Assembly (NCBI RefSeq): GCF_013337285.1 | Contig: NZ_SUPW01000004.1 | Location: 248,001 to 312,000, forward strand | Length of the DNA: 64,000 nt | Direction: 5' to 3' | Origin: Agrobacterium tumefaciens | GTDB lineage: Bacteria > Pseudomonadota > Alphaproteobacteria > Rhizobiales > Rhizobiaceae | Part shown: piece by piece, positions 37,048 through 45,659 of the stretch | Layout of the letters: every line of letters begins with the position of its first letter | Position numbering within the stretch: the stretch's first letter is position 1 | The notes under the pieces: generated by a model | The model's database searches: none | Seen by the model: only the letters and a program-made list of their open reading frames with translations | Told to the model about the DNA's origin: nothing | Made by a program: the position numbers and the translations under genes

Positions 37048-37542
37048 ATGTTTGACGAATATCTGAGCTGGAAACCCTATTTCGAGATCGTGCCGATGCA
37101 GCATGAGGATTGCGCCGCGGTGGCGGAACTGCATGCGCTGCGTTTTCCGCGCCCTTGGAATGACGGTGAATTTTCCGGGCTATTGACGCAGGGCTCGGTT
37201 TTCGGCGCGGTAGCGCGCCAGACCAACGCGTTCTTCAGCAAGCCACTTGGCGGTTTCGTGCTGGCGCGGGAAGTGGCGGGCGAGGCGGAAATCCTGACCG
37301 TCGCCGTGGCTGACAAGTTCGGACGCACCGGTCTCGGCTGGCGCCTGATGCAGTCGGCGGTACGTGAAGCGATGATGCGCGGCGCTGAAACCATGTTTCT
37401 CGAGGTGGACAACGGCAACGCCTCCGCTCTCGGGCTTTATAAAAAGCTCGGCTTCAAGACGGTTGCGGAGCGCAAGGCCTATTACACATCCAGGGATGGA
37501 ACCAAGTCGACGGCGCTTGTCATGCGCCGCGATCTTCGCTAG
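37048..37542 (+). CDS. rimI: RimI-like ribosomal protein alanine N-acetyltransferase (GNAT)
   Basis: A 164-residue GNAT acetyltransferase. The acetyl-CoA motif A region is ILTVAVADKFGRTGLGWRLMQSAV (R/Q-x2-G-x-G/A seen as KFGRTGLGWRL), followed by FLEVDNGNASALGLYKKLGFKTVAERKAYY, the RimI signature. It would acetylate the N-terminus of ribosomal protein S18 or related targets. It follows tsaB by 68 bp, the usual partner. No strong ribosome site precedes ATG 37048. Confidence 0.9.
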   Translation: MFDEYLSWKPYFEIVPMQHEDCAAVAELHALRFPRPWNDGEFSGLLTQGSVFGAVARQTNAFFSKPLGGFVLAREVAGEAEILTVAVADKFGRTGLGWRLMQSAVREAMMRGAETMFLEVDNGNASALGLYKKLGFKTVAERKAYYTSRDGTKSTALVMRRDLR

Positions 37543-37612
37543 TTCCCTGCGACAGGCATTTTTTCGGCGAAAGCCGCAAAATTCAACCGGAATACTCAAA
37601 AGGCCAGAAGAC

Positions 37613-38041
37613 GTGATAGACCTTTCGAAAACGCTGGAGGAGCTTTGTGCCGAACGCGGCATGCGGATGACGGACCAGCGCCGTGTCATTGCCCGCGTCC
37701 TGCAGGAGTCAGCCGACCACCCCGATGTCGAGGAGCTTTACCACCGCTCCTCCGCTGTTGATCCGCGTATCTCCATTTCCACCGTTTACAGAACGGTGAA
37801 GCTGTTCGAGGACGCCGGCATCATCGAGCGTCACGATTTTCGCGATGGCCGCTCGCGTTATGAGACGGTGCCCGAAGAGCACCACGATCATCTGATCGAT
37901 CTGAAGAACAGCGTGGTCATTGAGTTTCACTCGGCGGAAATCGAAGCGCTTCAGGAAAAGATCGCCCGCGAGCACGGCTTCAAGCTGGTGGATCATCGGT
38001 TGGAACTTTACGGCGTGCCGTTGAAGCCCGACGAACGCTGA
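37613..38041 (+). CDS. fur: Fur-family metal regulator (Fur/Mur)
   Basis: A 142-residue Fur-family repressor. The winged helix contains RMTDQRRVIARVL and the recognition helix ISISTVYRTVKLFEDAGII; the metal-binding part has EEHHDHLIDL and the Glu/His residues IEFHSAEIE. It lacks the CxxC pairs that hold structural zinc in E. coli Fur (only Cys12 is present), which is common in the alphaproteobacterial Mur/Fur group. In rhizobia and Agrobacterium this gene is known as a manganese- (and partly iron-) responsive regulator of sitABCD. GTG 37613 is chosen as the start. It is followed after 30 bp by olsA. Confidence 0.92.
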   Translation: MIDLSKTLEELCAERGMRMTDQRRVIARVLQESADHPDVEELYHRSSAVDPRISISTVYRTVKLFEDAGIIERHDFRDGRSRYETVPEEHHDHLIDLKNSVVIEFHSAEIEALQEKIAREHGFKLVDHRLELYGVPLKPDER

Positions 38042-38071
38042 GACGCCGGTGACAAAACGGGTGTTTCACTC

Positions 38072-38866
38072 ATGATGTGGCTGCGCACAGCCTATATCGC
38101 GATCGTTCTCCTGATCGTCACGCTCATCCTGCTGCCGGTGCAACTCCTGGGCCTTGCCTTCGACTGGCGGCTGCGTCGCCGTATTCCGCGCATCTGGCAT
38201 CGCATTGCCTGTCATGTTCTCGGCATTCGTGTGCATGTCCACGGAGAGGTGGAGCGGGCAAAACCGCTGATGCTGGCGGTCAACCACGCCTCGTGGAAGG
38301 ACATCCTCGTTCTCGGCAGCATTGCCGACGTGGTGTTCATTGCCAAGACGGAAGTGCGGGACTGGCCCGTCTTCGGCTGGCTCGCCCGTCTGCAGAAAAG
38401 CATCTTCGTTCAACGCGAGCAGAAGCGCAGCACCGGTGCGCAGGTCAGCGAGATCGCCGCCCGCATGGCGGATGGCGAGATCGTCGTGTTGTTCCCCGAA
38501 GGAACCACTTCGGATGGCAACCGTATGCTGGCGGTGAAATCATCGCTGTTCGGTGCCGCTTCCACCGCCGCTGAACAGGTGCCGGGCAAGCTCGTTTACG
38601 TGCAGCCGGTTGCGATTGCCTATACGCGGGTGCATGGCATGGCCATGGGCCGTTACCACCGGGTTGTTGCCGCCTGGCCGGGCAGCATAACGCTGGTGCC
38701 GCATCTGCTTGGCATCATCAAGGCCGGCGCCATTGATGTGGACGTGACCTTCGGCGAGAGTGTCCCATTCCACAGCACGGATAACCGCAAACGACTTTCC
38801 ACCGATATCGCCGCTGCGATCCGTAACATGCTGGCGTTCAGCCTGCGCGGCGGCTGGCGGAAATAG
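38072..38866 (+). CDS. olsA: OlsA-like lyso-ornithine lipid O-acyltransferase (PlsC family)
   Basis: A 264-residue membrane acyltransferase of the PlsC/LPLAT family. An N-terminal hydrophobic helix (about 6-30) precedes the catalytic NHASWKD (H-x4-D), the acceptor-site block IFVQREQKRS and FPEGTTSDGNR. In rhizobia the PlsC homologue in this position between fur and miaB is OlsA, which adds the second acyl chain to lyso-ornithine lipid; a plain 1-acyl-glycerol-3-phosphate acyltransferase is the alternative, and some OlsA enzymes do both. The start at 38072 has two adjacent ATGs. It is 65 bp upstream of miaB. Confidence 0.82.
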   Translation: MMWLRTAYIAIVLLIVTLILLPVQLLGLAFDWRLRRRIPRIWHRIACHVLGIRVHVHGEVERAKPLMLAVNHASWKDILVLGSIADVVFIAKTEVRDWPVFGWLARLQKSIFVQREQKRSTGAQVSEIAARMADGEIVVLFPEGTTSDGNRMLAVKSSLFGAASTAAEQVPGKLVYVQPVAIAYTRVHGMAMGRYHRVVAAWPGSITLVPHLLGIIKAGAIDVDVTFGESVPFHSTDNRKRLSTDIAAAIRNMLAFSLRGGWRK

Positions 38867-38931
38867 CGCCATCATAGCTTTTCTGGCATTTTTCTATTTA
38901 ATCTGGCTCGGAAAGACACTAGATAGCCGCC

Positions 38932-40335
38932 ATGACCCAGGAAACCATTAGCCTCGACGTCCCCGAATTGATCACCCGCGAGGGCTCGAATAGCCGCAAG
39001 GTCTTTATCAAGACCTATGGCTGTCAGATGAACGTCTACGATTCCGTCCGCATGAGCGATGCGCTGGCGAAGGACGGTTACGTTCAGACGGAGGATATGG
39101 GCGAGGCGGATCTGGTTCTCTTGAACACCTGTCATATCCGCGAAAAGGCGGCTGAAAAAGTCTATTCGGCGCTCGGCCGCCTGCGCGACATGAAAAAGTC
39201 GCGGCAAGAGCAGGGCCGTGAACTCATGATCGGCGTTGCCGGCTGTGTGGCGCAGGCGGAAGGGGAGGAAATCCTTCGCCGCGCGCCCGCCGTCGATGTC
39301 GTCATCGGCCCGCAGACTTATCACCGCCTACCGGAGGCTCTGAAGCGGGTACGCGGCGGCGAACGCGTCATCGAGACCGAATATGCGGTCGAGGACAAGT
39401 TCGAGCATCTGCCGATTGCCGAAAAGGCGACGCTGCGCACACGCGGCGTTACCGCGTTTTTGACGGTGCAGGAAGGCTGCGACAAGTTCTGTACCTTCTG
39501 TGTCGTGCCTTACACGCGCGGCTCCGAAGTCTCTCGCCCGGTGCGCCAGATCGTCGATGAGGCGATGAAGCTGGTTGATGCCGGCGTGCGCGAGATCACG
39601 CTGCTCGGCCAGAACGTCAATGCCTGGCAGAACGAAGGCCCGAACGGCGCAAAATGGGGTCTCGCCGAACTTCTCTACCGGCTGGCGGAAATTCCGGGGC
39701 TTGCAAGGCTTCGCTATACCACCAGCCACCCGCGCGACATGGACGATCGCCTGATTGGCGCCCATCGCGATCTGCGTATTCTCATGCCCTATCTGCATCT
39801 ACCGGTGCAGTCAGGATCGGATAGCATTCTGAAAGCGATGAACCGTCGCCATACGGGCGAGGAATACATCCAGCTTATCGAAAAAATCCGCACCGCCCGC
39901 CCTGATATCGCCATGTCGGGGGACTTCATTGTCGGCTTCCCCGGTGAAACGGATCGTGATTTCGAAGACACGATGGCGCTGGTTGAGACGGTGAAATATG
40001 CGCAGGCCTTCTCGTTCAAATATTCCACCCGTCCGGGCACGCCGGGTGCTGATCTTAACGATCAGGTTGGGGAAGAGGTGAAGGCCGAGCGGCTGGAGAG
40101 ATTACAGGCTCTGTTGCTGCGGCAGCAGAAGGAATTTGCGGAATCGCTAGTCGGAAAGACGATGGATGTGTTGCTGGAAAAGCCCGGCCGCATGCCTGAA
40201 CAGTTGATAGGTCGTTCTCCCTGGCTGCAATCCGTGAATCTTGATGCAAAGACTTTGAAAATCGGTGACATTGTTAATGTACGAATCACCGCAACGGGTC
40301 CAAACAGCTTGTTTGCCGAGGTGGCAGGGAGTTAG
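38932..40335 (+). CDS. miaB: MiaB: tRNA-2-methylthio-N6-dimethylallyladenosine synthase
   Basis: A 467-residue radical SAM methylthiotransferase. The N-terminal cluster domain has Cys31, Cys67 and Cys105 ([24 protein letters not shown]); the radical SAM cluster is C183-x3-C187-x2-C190 in [17 protein letters not shown]; the C-terminal TRAM domain binds tRNA. It adds the methylthio group to i6A37. The start ATG is at 38932 with no strong ribosome site. It is followed by phoH, ybeY, corC and lnt, the same order as in many proteobacteria. Confidence 0.98.
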   Translation: MTQETISLDVPELITREGSNSRKVFIKTYGCQMNVYDSVRMSDALAKDGYVQTEDMGEADLVLLNTCHIREKAAEKVYSALGRLRDMKKSRQEQGRELMIGVAGCVAQAEGEEILRRAPAVDVVIGPQTYHRLPEALKRVRGGERVIETEYAVEDKFEHLPIAEKATLRTRGVTAFLTVQEGCDKFCTFCVVPYTRGSEVSRPVRQIVDEAMKLVDAGVREITLLGQNVNAWQNEGPNGAKWGLAELLYRLAEIPGLARLRYTTSHPRDMDDRLIGAHRDLRILMPYLHLPVQSGSDSILKAMNRRHTGEEYIQLIEKIRTARPDIAMSGDFIVGFPGETDRDFEDTMALVETVKYAQAFSFKYSTRPGTPGADLNDQVGEEVKAERLERLQALLLRQQKEFAESLVGKTMDVLLEKPGRMPEQLIGRSPWLQSVNLDAKTLKIGDIVNVRITATGPNSLFAEVAGS

Positions 40336-40375
40336 AGTGAGGAGCCGACACTGATTGGGACAGGAGCCTGACCGC

Positions 40376-41431
40376 TTGAACGCACATGAATTGGTATCAC
40401 CTTCATCGCGCCAGCCACGCCAAGCCGCGACCGACGCCAATCACTTCGTCCTCACGTTCGAGAATAACAGGATAGCGGGAGAGCTATTCGGTCAGTTCGA
40501 TCAGAACCTGAAGCTGCTGGAGCAGCGCCTCAACATCGATGCCCGCCCGCGCGGCAATTCCGTTGCCATTACCGGCGATGTCGTCGCCACCAATCAGGCC
40601 CGCCGGGCGCTGGATTTCCTTTACGAACGCCTGCTCAAGGGCGGAACCGCCGAAGTTTCCGATGTGGAAGGGGCGATCCGTATGGCCATGGCCGCCGACG
40701 ACCAGCTGACCTTGCCGACGATGGAGCGCAAGGCAAAGATTTCCATGGCGCAAATTTCCACCCGCAAGAAGACGATCGCTGCCCGCACGCCGACGCAGGA
40801 TGTCTATATGCGGGCGCTGGAACAATCCGAGTTGGTTTTCGGCGTTGGCCCAGCCGGCACCGGCAAGACCTATCTTGCCGTTGCGCATGCGGCGCAACTG
40901 CTGGAGCGCGGCGCGGTTGACCGTATCATCCTGTCGCGTCCTGCCGTCGAAGCGGGTGAACGTCTCGGCTTCCTTCCGGGTGACATGAAGGAAAAGGTCG
41001 ATCCTTATCTCCGCCCGCTTTATGACGCGCTTTATGACATGATGCCGGGTGACAAGGTGGAGCGCGCCATTCAGGCGGGCGTCATCGAAATCGCACCGCT
41101 CGCCTTCATGCGTGGCCGGACCCTTGCCAACGCCGCCGTCATTCTGGACGAAGCCCAGAACACCACGACCATGCAGATGAAGATGTTCCTGACCCGTCTC
41201 GGCGAAAACGGTCGCATGATCGTGACCGGGGATCCGAGCCAGGTGGACTTGCCGCGTGGTGTGAAATCCGGCCTTGTCGAGGCGCTGCAAATCCTCCCCG
41301 ATGTGGAAGGTGTGTCCGTCGTGCGCTTCAAGGACGTCGACGTTGTCCGTCATCCTATGGTGGCGCGCATCGTCCGGGCCTACGAGTCCCACACCGCGGT
41401 GCCGGATGAGAGCCTTCCGAAGGGCAACTGA
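40376..41431 (+). CDS. phoH: PhoH-family ATPase (YbeZ type)
   Basis: A 351-residue PhoH-like protein with an N-terminal KH-like RNA-binding part and a P-loop ATPase: Walker A GVGPAGTGKTYLA (about 160-172) and Walker B-type VILDEAQNTT. The E. coli relative YbeZ interacts with YbeY in rRNA maturation, matching the next gene. No ATG fits; I chose TTG 40376 (MNAHELVSP) with CAGGAG nine bases upstream; a TTG at 40355 is also in frame. The intergenic distance to ybeY is 10 bp. Its precise substrate is not established. Confidence 0.9.
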   Translation: MNAHELVSPSSRQPRQAATDANHFVLTFENNRIAGELFGQFDQNLKLLEQRLNIDARPRGNSVAITGDVVATNQARRALDFLYERLLKGGTAEVSDVEGAIRMAMAADDQLTLPTMERKAKISMAQISTRKKTIAARTPTQDVYMRALEQSELVFGVGPAGTGKTYLAVAHAAQLLERGAVDRIILSRPAVEAGERLGFLPGDMKEKVDPYLRPLYDALYDMMPGDKVERAIQAGVIEIAPLAFMRGRTLANAAVILDEAQNTTTMQMKMFLTRLGENGRMIVTGDPSQVDLPRGVKSGLVEALQILPDVEGVSVVRFKDVDVVRHPMVARIVRAYESHTAVPDESLPKGN

Positions 41432-41441
41432 CGTAAAGACA

Positions 41442-41948
41442 ATGACAGTTCTTGATATTCAAATCAGCGTCGAGGCCGAAGGCTGGTCCTCGGAAGAGGA
41501 CTTGGCTGCCTTCGCCACCAAGGTACTGGATGCGGCGGTCGATTATCTGAAGCGGGAAGAGGAGCAACCCTTCCCGAAAATGCCGGTGGAACTGTCGCTG
41601 GTCTTTACCGATGATGAAAATATTCGGGAAATCAATGCCGAATGGCGCGACAAGGACAAGGCGACCAATGTCTTGTCTTTCCCCGCTTTTCCGCTGGAAC
41701 CGGGCGGTATGCCCGGCCCGATGCTGGGCGATATCGTCATCGCGCGCGAGACGGTTGAGCGCGAGGCCCTTGAACTTGACAAGAGTTTCGAGGATCATCT
41801 GACCCATCTGCTCGTTCACGGGTTCCTGCATTTGTTTGGTTATGACCACATGGACGAGGAAGAAGCGGAAGAAATGGAGTCGCTTGAGACTCGCATTTTG
41901 GCGGTGCTTGGCCTATCTGATCCATACGCGGGTCAAGAACCGCTTTGA
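41442..41948 (+). CDS. ybeY: YbeY: rRNA maturation endoribonuclease
   Basis: A 168-residue zinc-dependent RNase of the UPF0054 family needed for 16S rRNA 3'-end maturation and ribosome quality control. The metal site is HGFLHLFGYDH with His126, His130 and His136; the DKATNVLSFP segment and the LGDIVIA strand are family hallmarks. ATG 41442 gives the normal length. It is flanked closely by phoH (10 bp upstream) and corC (15 bp downstream). Confidence 0.97.
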   Translation: MTVLDIQISVEAEGWSSEEDLAAFATKVLDAAVDYLKREEEQPFPKMPVELSLVFTDDENIREINAEWRDKDKATNVLSFPAFPLEPGGMPGPMLGDIVIARETVEREALELDKSFEDHLTHLLVHGFLHLFGYDHMDEEEAEEMESLETRILAVLGLSDPYAGQEPL

Positions 41949-41963
41949 ATATTGTCTGGAGCC

Positions 41964-43109
41964 ATGAACGAACATTCTGCACGACCTGCCAATGAGGGCA
42001 GAGAAAACGGCGAGCAGTCCTCTTCGGAGGAAGGCAGTAGTCACTTACGTCAAGACTCTCCTGCAAAGCCGAGATCGACGATCTGGTCGCGCATATCACG
42101 GTTGCTGAAACCGTCACAGGGCGAGCGCCTGCGCGAGGATTTGACCGACGCGCTGATGGCCGACACCGAAATCGGTGCTGCCTTTTCGCCCGAAGAGCGG
42201 GCGATGCTGAACAATATCCTGCGTTTCCGGGAAGTTCGGGTCGAAGATATCATGATCCCGCGGGTGGATATCGACGGTCTCGACCAGAACATGACCATCG
42301 GCGAGGCGCTGATCCTCTTTGAGGAAACCGGCCGCTCCCGTATGCCGGTCTATGATGAAACGCTGGATGACCCCAAGGGCATGATCCACATTCGCGATCT
42401 CTTGGCCTATGTCGCCAAGCAGGCGCGCAACAAGCGGCGGGCCGGCTCGCGCAGCGTGGCTTATGGCGAAGCGAAAGCGCCGCGTTCGCCGCGCCCGAAT
42501 TTCGACCTGGCGCGGGTCGATCTGGAACAGACGGTTGCCGATGCCGGGCTGGTGCGTAAAATTCTGTTCGCGCCGCCCTCCATGCTCGCCTCCAATCTCT
42601 TGAAGACCATGCAGGCGCAGAGAACACAACTCGCTCTCGTGATCGATGAATATGGCGGTACGGACGGCCTCGTCAGCCATGAGGACATCGTTGAGATGGT
42701 CGTGGGCGATATCGATGACGAGCACGACAAGGACGAGACGATGTTTTCGCGTCTTTCCCCCGACGTGCTTGTGGCCGATGCCCGCGCCGAACTCACCGAG
42801 CTTGCCGAGGCGATCGGCCCGGAATTCGATGTCCGCGAACATCTGGAAGAAATCGATACGCTCGGCGGTCTCATCTTCTTCGCGCTCGGCCGCATACCGG
42901 CCAAGGGCGAGGTGGTCAGGGCCGTGCCCGGTTTCGAGTTCCAGATTCTCGATGCGGATACAAGGCGTATCAAGGGTGTTCGCATCGTCCGTGATCACGG
43001 CTCGGAAGGGCAGGATGATCGCGCACCGGGCGATGCCCGCGACAATGAGGTGATTGCGCTGCCCGCGCCGGATGTTCGTCTCATCACGCACCAGCAGAAT
43101 GCCGACTGA
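41964..43109 (+). CDS. CorC/TlyC-like protein with paired CBS domains
   Basis: A 381-residue soluble protein: a charged N-terminal tail (about 1-50), a short lead-in (FSPEERAMLNNILRFREVRVEDIMIPR), two CBS domains (about 80-240, with VEDIMIPRVDIDGL and LALVIDEYGGTDGLV) and a C-terminal CorC_HlyC transporter-associated domain (LGGLIFFALGRIPAKGE). It has no membrane helices, unlike the membrane-anchored members of the family. E. coli CorC is linked to magnesium efflux and this gene's place between ybeY and lnt is conserved. I chose ATG 41964; TTG 41952 is possible. Confidence 0.9.
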   Translation: MNEHSARPANEGRENGEQSSSEEGSSHLRQDSPAKPRSTIWSRISRLLKPSQGERLREDLTDALMADTEIGAAFSPEERAMLNNILRFREVRVEDIMIPRVDIDGLDQNMTIGEALILFEETGRSRMPVYDETLDDPKGMIHIRDLLAYVAKQARNKRRAGSRSVAYGEAKAPRSPRPNFDLARVDLEQTVADAGLVRKILFAPPSMLASNLLKTMQAQRTQLALVIDEYGGTDGLVSHEDIVEMVVGDIDDEHDKDETMFSRLSPDVLVADARAELTELAEAIGPEFDVREHLEEIDTLGGLIFFALGRIPAKGEVVRAVPGFEFQILDADTRRIKGVRIVRDHGSEGQDDRAPGDARDNEVIALPAPDVRLITHQQNAD

Positions 43110-43329
43110 AGAGGACCGGCGGGGTAATCCCGTCGGTTCGCTGCTTGAATGTCGGTCCGGCGGCTTTGAATGCTTCTGTTGGCCGACGAAAAGTACACCC
43201 GGTCATCAGGGCTTTCTCCACTCCTGTGGACTGCGAATCTTTTTTCCGTTACTCCGGGTCTGAGGGAAAATTCCGTGGCGCGGCCTTGTCGGGGCGGGCT
43301 TTTCCGGGCGCGCATAAAACGGAGATGGC

Positions 43330-44919
43330 ATGGAGCGTCTTGCAGGCAGGGTAATGCTGGCGGGTGGCAAAAGCCGCGCAGTGATGGCAATTGCCGCAGG
43401 CGCGGTCGGAGCGCTGGCATTGCCTCCATTCGGTTTTTTCGCGGCGCTGTTTTTCTCTTTCACCCTGCTTGTCTGGCTGGTGGATGGCTGCACCGGTAAG
43501 CCGGGCGGCGGCATCTTCAGCCGCATCCTGCCCGCTTTTGGCATCGGCTGGTGTTTCGGCTTCGGCTATTTCGTGGCGGGTCTTTGGTGGTTGGGCAATG
43601 CCCTTTTGCTGGAGGCAGACGAGTTCGCCTGGGCGCTGCCGCTTGCCATCATCGGCCTTCCGGCTCTTCTTGCGCTGTTTTACGGTTTTGCGGTCGCAGC
43701 CGCCAACATCGTCTGGTCGGATGGTCTCGGCCGTATTGCCGCCCTTGCCGCCGCATTCGGCTTGTTTGAATGGCTGCGCAGTTTTCTTGCGACTGGATTT
43801 CCCTGGAACGCCATCGGTTACGGCATCATGCCTATCCCCGTCATGATGCAGTCCGCCCATCCGCTCGGGCTTTTCAGCGTCACCACGCTTGCTGTCTTCA
43901 TTTTCGCCGCGCCGGCCCTGATTGGCACGAAAAAAGGCATGTGGCCGGGCCTAGCTCTGGCGGGCCTGCTGCTGGCCGGCCATTTCGGTTATGGCTTCTA
44001 TCGCCTTCAGACACCGGTGGAGACACCGGCGGATGCGCTGACCGTCAGGATCGTACAGCCCTCGATCGATCAGTCCCGTAAAATGCTGAACGCCGACAGG
44101 GCAGAGATTTTCGGCGAACATCTGCGGCTGACGGCGCTGCCGCCCGGTGAAGGGAAAAAGCGCCCCGATATCGTCGTCTGGCCGGAAACCTCCGTGCCCT
44201 TCATCCTGACGCAGAACCCAGACGCTCTGGCGGAAATCGCAAAGACGCTGGAGGACGGGCAAATCCTGTTCACTGGCGCTGTCCGAATGGAAGATCAAGG
44301 TGCTGGCCGACCGCCGCGTTATTACAATTCAGTCTATGCAATCGACAGCCAGGGCGAAATCATCGCCGCAAGCGACAAGGTTCACCTGACACCCTTTGGC
44401 GAATATGTTCCCTTCGAAGGCATTTTGCGGGAATTCGGCATCGACAATGTCATCAGCCTGCCGGGTGGTTTCTCCGCCGCCTCGTCGCGCACGCCCCTGA
44501 CGCTGCCTTCCGGCAAGACCTTCTATCCCCTGATCTGTTACGAGATCATTTTTCCCGGTGAGATGACGCCGGGTCTGGCGGGTTCGGCAGCAATCCTGAA
44601 CGTGACAAATGACGGCTGGTTCGGCAACACGCCTGGTCCTTATCAGCACTTTTTGCAGGCGAGAGTCCGGGCTGTGGAAACGGGAGTGCCGGTGATTCGC
44701 GGCGCCAATACCGGAATTTCCGCCGTCATCGACCCCTATGGGCGCATTATTGCCGGGTTGGATTACGGTCGGGTCGGAATTGTTGACGCCACTTTGAGTG
44801 GTGGGTCAAACGACGCATTTACTTACGACACACATCGGACGTATTTCTGGTTGATTTTTTCAATCATGCTAATCGTTGCGGTATTTCCTGCCTGGAGTTT
44901 TGCCCGGCGTCAGAATTGA
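43330..44919 (+). CDS. lnt: Lnt: apolipoprotein N-acyltransferase
   Basis: A 529-residue inner-membrane enzyme with about seven N-terminal helices (about 15-235) and a periplasmic nitrilase-like domain. The catalytic triad is seen as Glu in VWPETSVPF (near 284), Lys in SDKVHLTPFGEY (near 351) and Cys in LICYEIIFP (near 403), with the spacing of E. coli Lnt. It adds the third acyl chain to lipoproteins after LspA. ATG 43330 follows GGAGATGGC. The 220 bp between corC and lnt hold a weak 8-bp hairpin just after corC but no gene I can support. Confidence 0.97.
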   Translation: MERLAGRVMLAGGKSRAVMAIAAGAVGALALPPFGFFAALFFSFTLLVWLVDGCTGKPGGGIFSRILPAFGIGWCFGFGYFVAGLWWLGNALLLEADEFAWALPLAIIGLPALLALFYGFAVAAANIVWSDGLGRIAALAAAFGLFEWLRSFLATGFPWNAIGYGIMPIPVMMQSAHPLGLFSVTTLAVFIFAAPALIGTKKGMWPGLALAGLLLAGHFGYGFYRLQTPVETPADALTVRIVQPSIDQSRKMLNADRAEIFGEHLRLTALPPGEGKKRPDIVVWPETSVPFILTQNPDALAEIAKTLEDGQILFTGAVRMEDQGAGRPPRYYNSVYAIDSQGEIIAASDKVHLTPFGEYVPFEGILREFGIDNVISLPGGFSAASSRTPLTLPSGKTFYPLICYEIIFPGEMTPGLAGSAAILNVTNDGWFGNTPGPYQHFLQARVRAVETGVPVIRGANTGISAVIDPYGRIIAGLDYGRVGIVDATLSGGSNDAFTYDTHRTYFWLIFSIMLIVAVFPAWSFARRQN

Positions 44920-45049
44920 CCGGGAACTCCCGCAATTGCATAGTGAATACGTCAGTCGTAAAACAAGTTTAGACGCTGTCGAAATGCCGGCTCATTTCTT
45001 CGAATAGTAATGAAGCGAGATATCAACCCTTTCCGAGTGTCAGGACCGC

Positions 45050-45472
45050 ATGATGACCGAGAATAAGAAAAAGCCTAACCCCATCGACATTCATGTCGGA
45101 AGCCGAATTCGTCTCCGCAGAACCATGCTCGGCATGAGCCAGGAAAAGCTGGGCGAAAGCCTTGGAATTACCTTTCAGCAAATCCAGAAATATGAAAAGG
45201 GCACGAACCGCGTCGGTGCGAGCCGCCTTCAGAATATTTCCGCGATCCTCAACGTTCCGGTGTCCTTCTTTTTCGAAGACGCTCCTGGCGATCAGGTTGG
45301 CGGCGCTACAGGCATGGCGGAAGCCTCCAGCTCCAACTACGTGGTTGACTTCCTGTCCTCGGCTGAAGGTCTGCAGTTGAACCGCGCTTTTGTGAAGATC
45401 GCCGATCCCAAGGTTCGCCGCCGTCTCGTTGATCTCGTCAAGGCGCTCGCCGCCGAAGGAGACGCAGAGTAA
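45050..45472 (+). CDS. praR: PraR-like XRE-family transcriptional regulator
   Basis: A 140-residue DNA-binding protein. The XRE/Cro helix-turn-helix spans about 15-70 (IRLRRTMLGMSQEKLGESLGITFQQIQKYEKGTNRVGASRL); the rest is a short C-terminal part. It matches the PraR group of rhizobia, known as a repressor affecting quorum sensing and attachment in Rhizobium and R-body genes in Azorhizobium. The place directly upstream of metK is the typical praR locus. AGGA lies just upstream of ATG 45050. A terminator and a 22-bp dyad separate it from metK. Confidence 0.87.
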   Translation: MMTENKKKPNPIDIHVGSRIRLRRTMLGMSQEKLGESLGITFQQIQKYEKGTNRVGASRLQNISAILNVPVSFFFEDAPGDQVGGATGMAEASSSNYVVDFLSSAEGLQLNRAFVKIADPKVRRRLVDLVKALAAEGDAE

Positions 45473-45519
45473 GTCTCGACAGCGATGCCCATAATTTCCG
45501 GCAAGGGCGCCGGACACTC

Positions 45520-45544
45520 AACGGTCCGCAAGGGCCGTTTTTTT
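45520..45544 (+). terminator. Intrinsic terminator after praR
   Basis: AACGGTCC pairs with GGGCCGTT (one T-G wobble) around a GCAA loop and runs into seven Ts, 47 bp after the praR stop. Confidence 0.85.
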
Positions 45545-45567
45545 GTGCCAGATTAGAAAGGAATTCT

Positions 45568-45589
45568 CACATAAAGATATATTTATGTG
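45568..45589. promoter_or_regulatory. 22-bp dyad (operator-like) in the metK upstream region
   Basis: CACATAAA and TTTATGTG form perfect 8-bp arms around GATATA, 71 bp before the metK ATG and after the praR terminator. The size and AT-rich symmetry fit a dimeric helix-turn-helix protein site; PraR itself is one candidate. It could also be a weak RNA hairpin. No known SAM riboswitch pattern was recognised. Confidence 0.5.
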
Positions 45590-45659
45590 GTTGTGTCCTT
45601 GTCTTTCGTGGCCGAAATGACTAACAAACTCGAAGACCGTTCTTTGAGGGGAATCCCGC

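Noticed and set aside
43110..43329. Small genes between corC and lnt
   Set aside because: The overlapping frames have no credible ribosome site and look like out-of-frame readings of the lnt start.
45545..45659. SAM riboswitch upstream of metK
   Set aside because: Only a simple 8-bp dyad is present; the multi-stem or pseudoknot patterns of SAM-I, SAM-II or SAM/SAH classes were not recognised.
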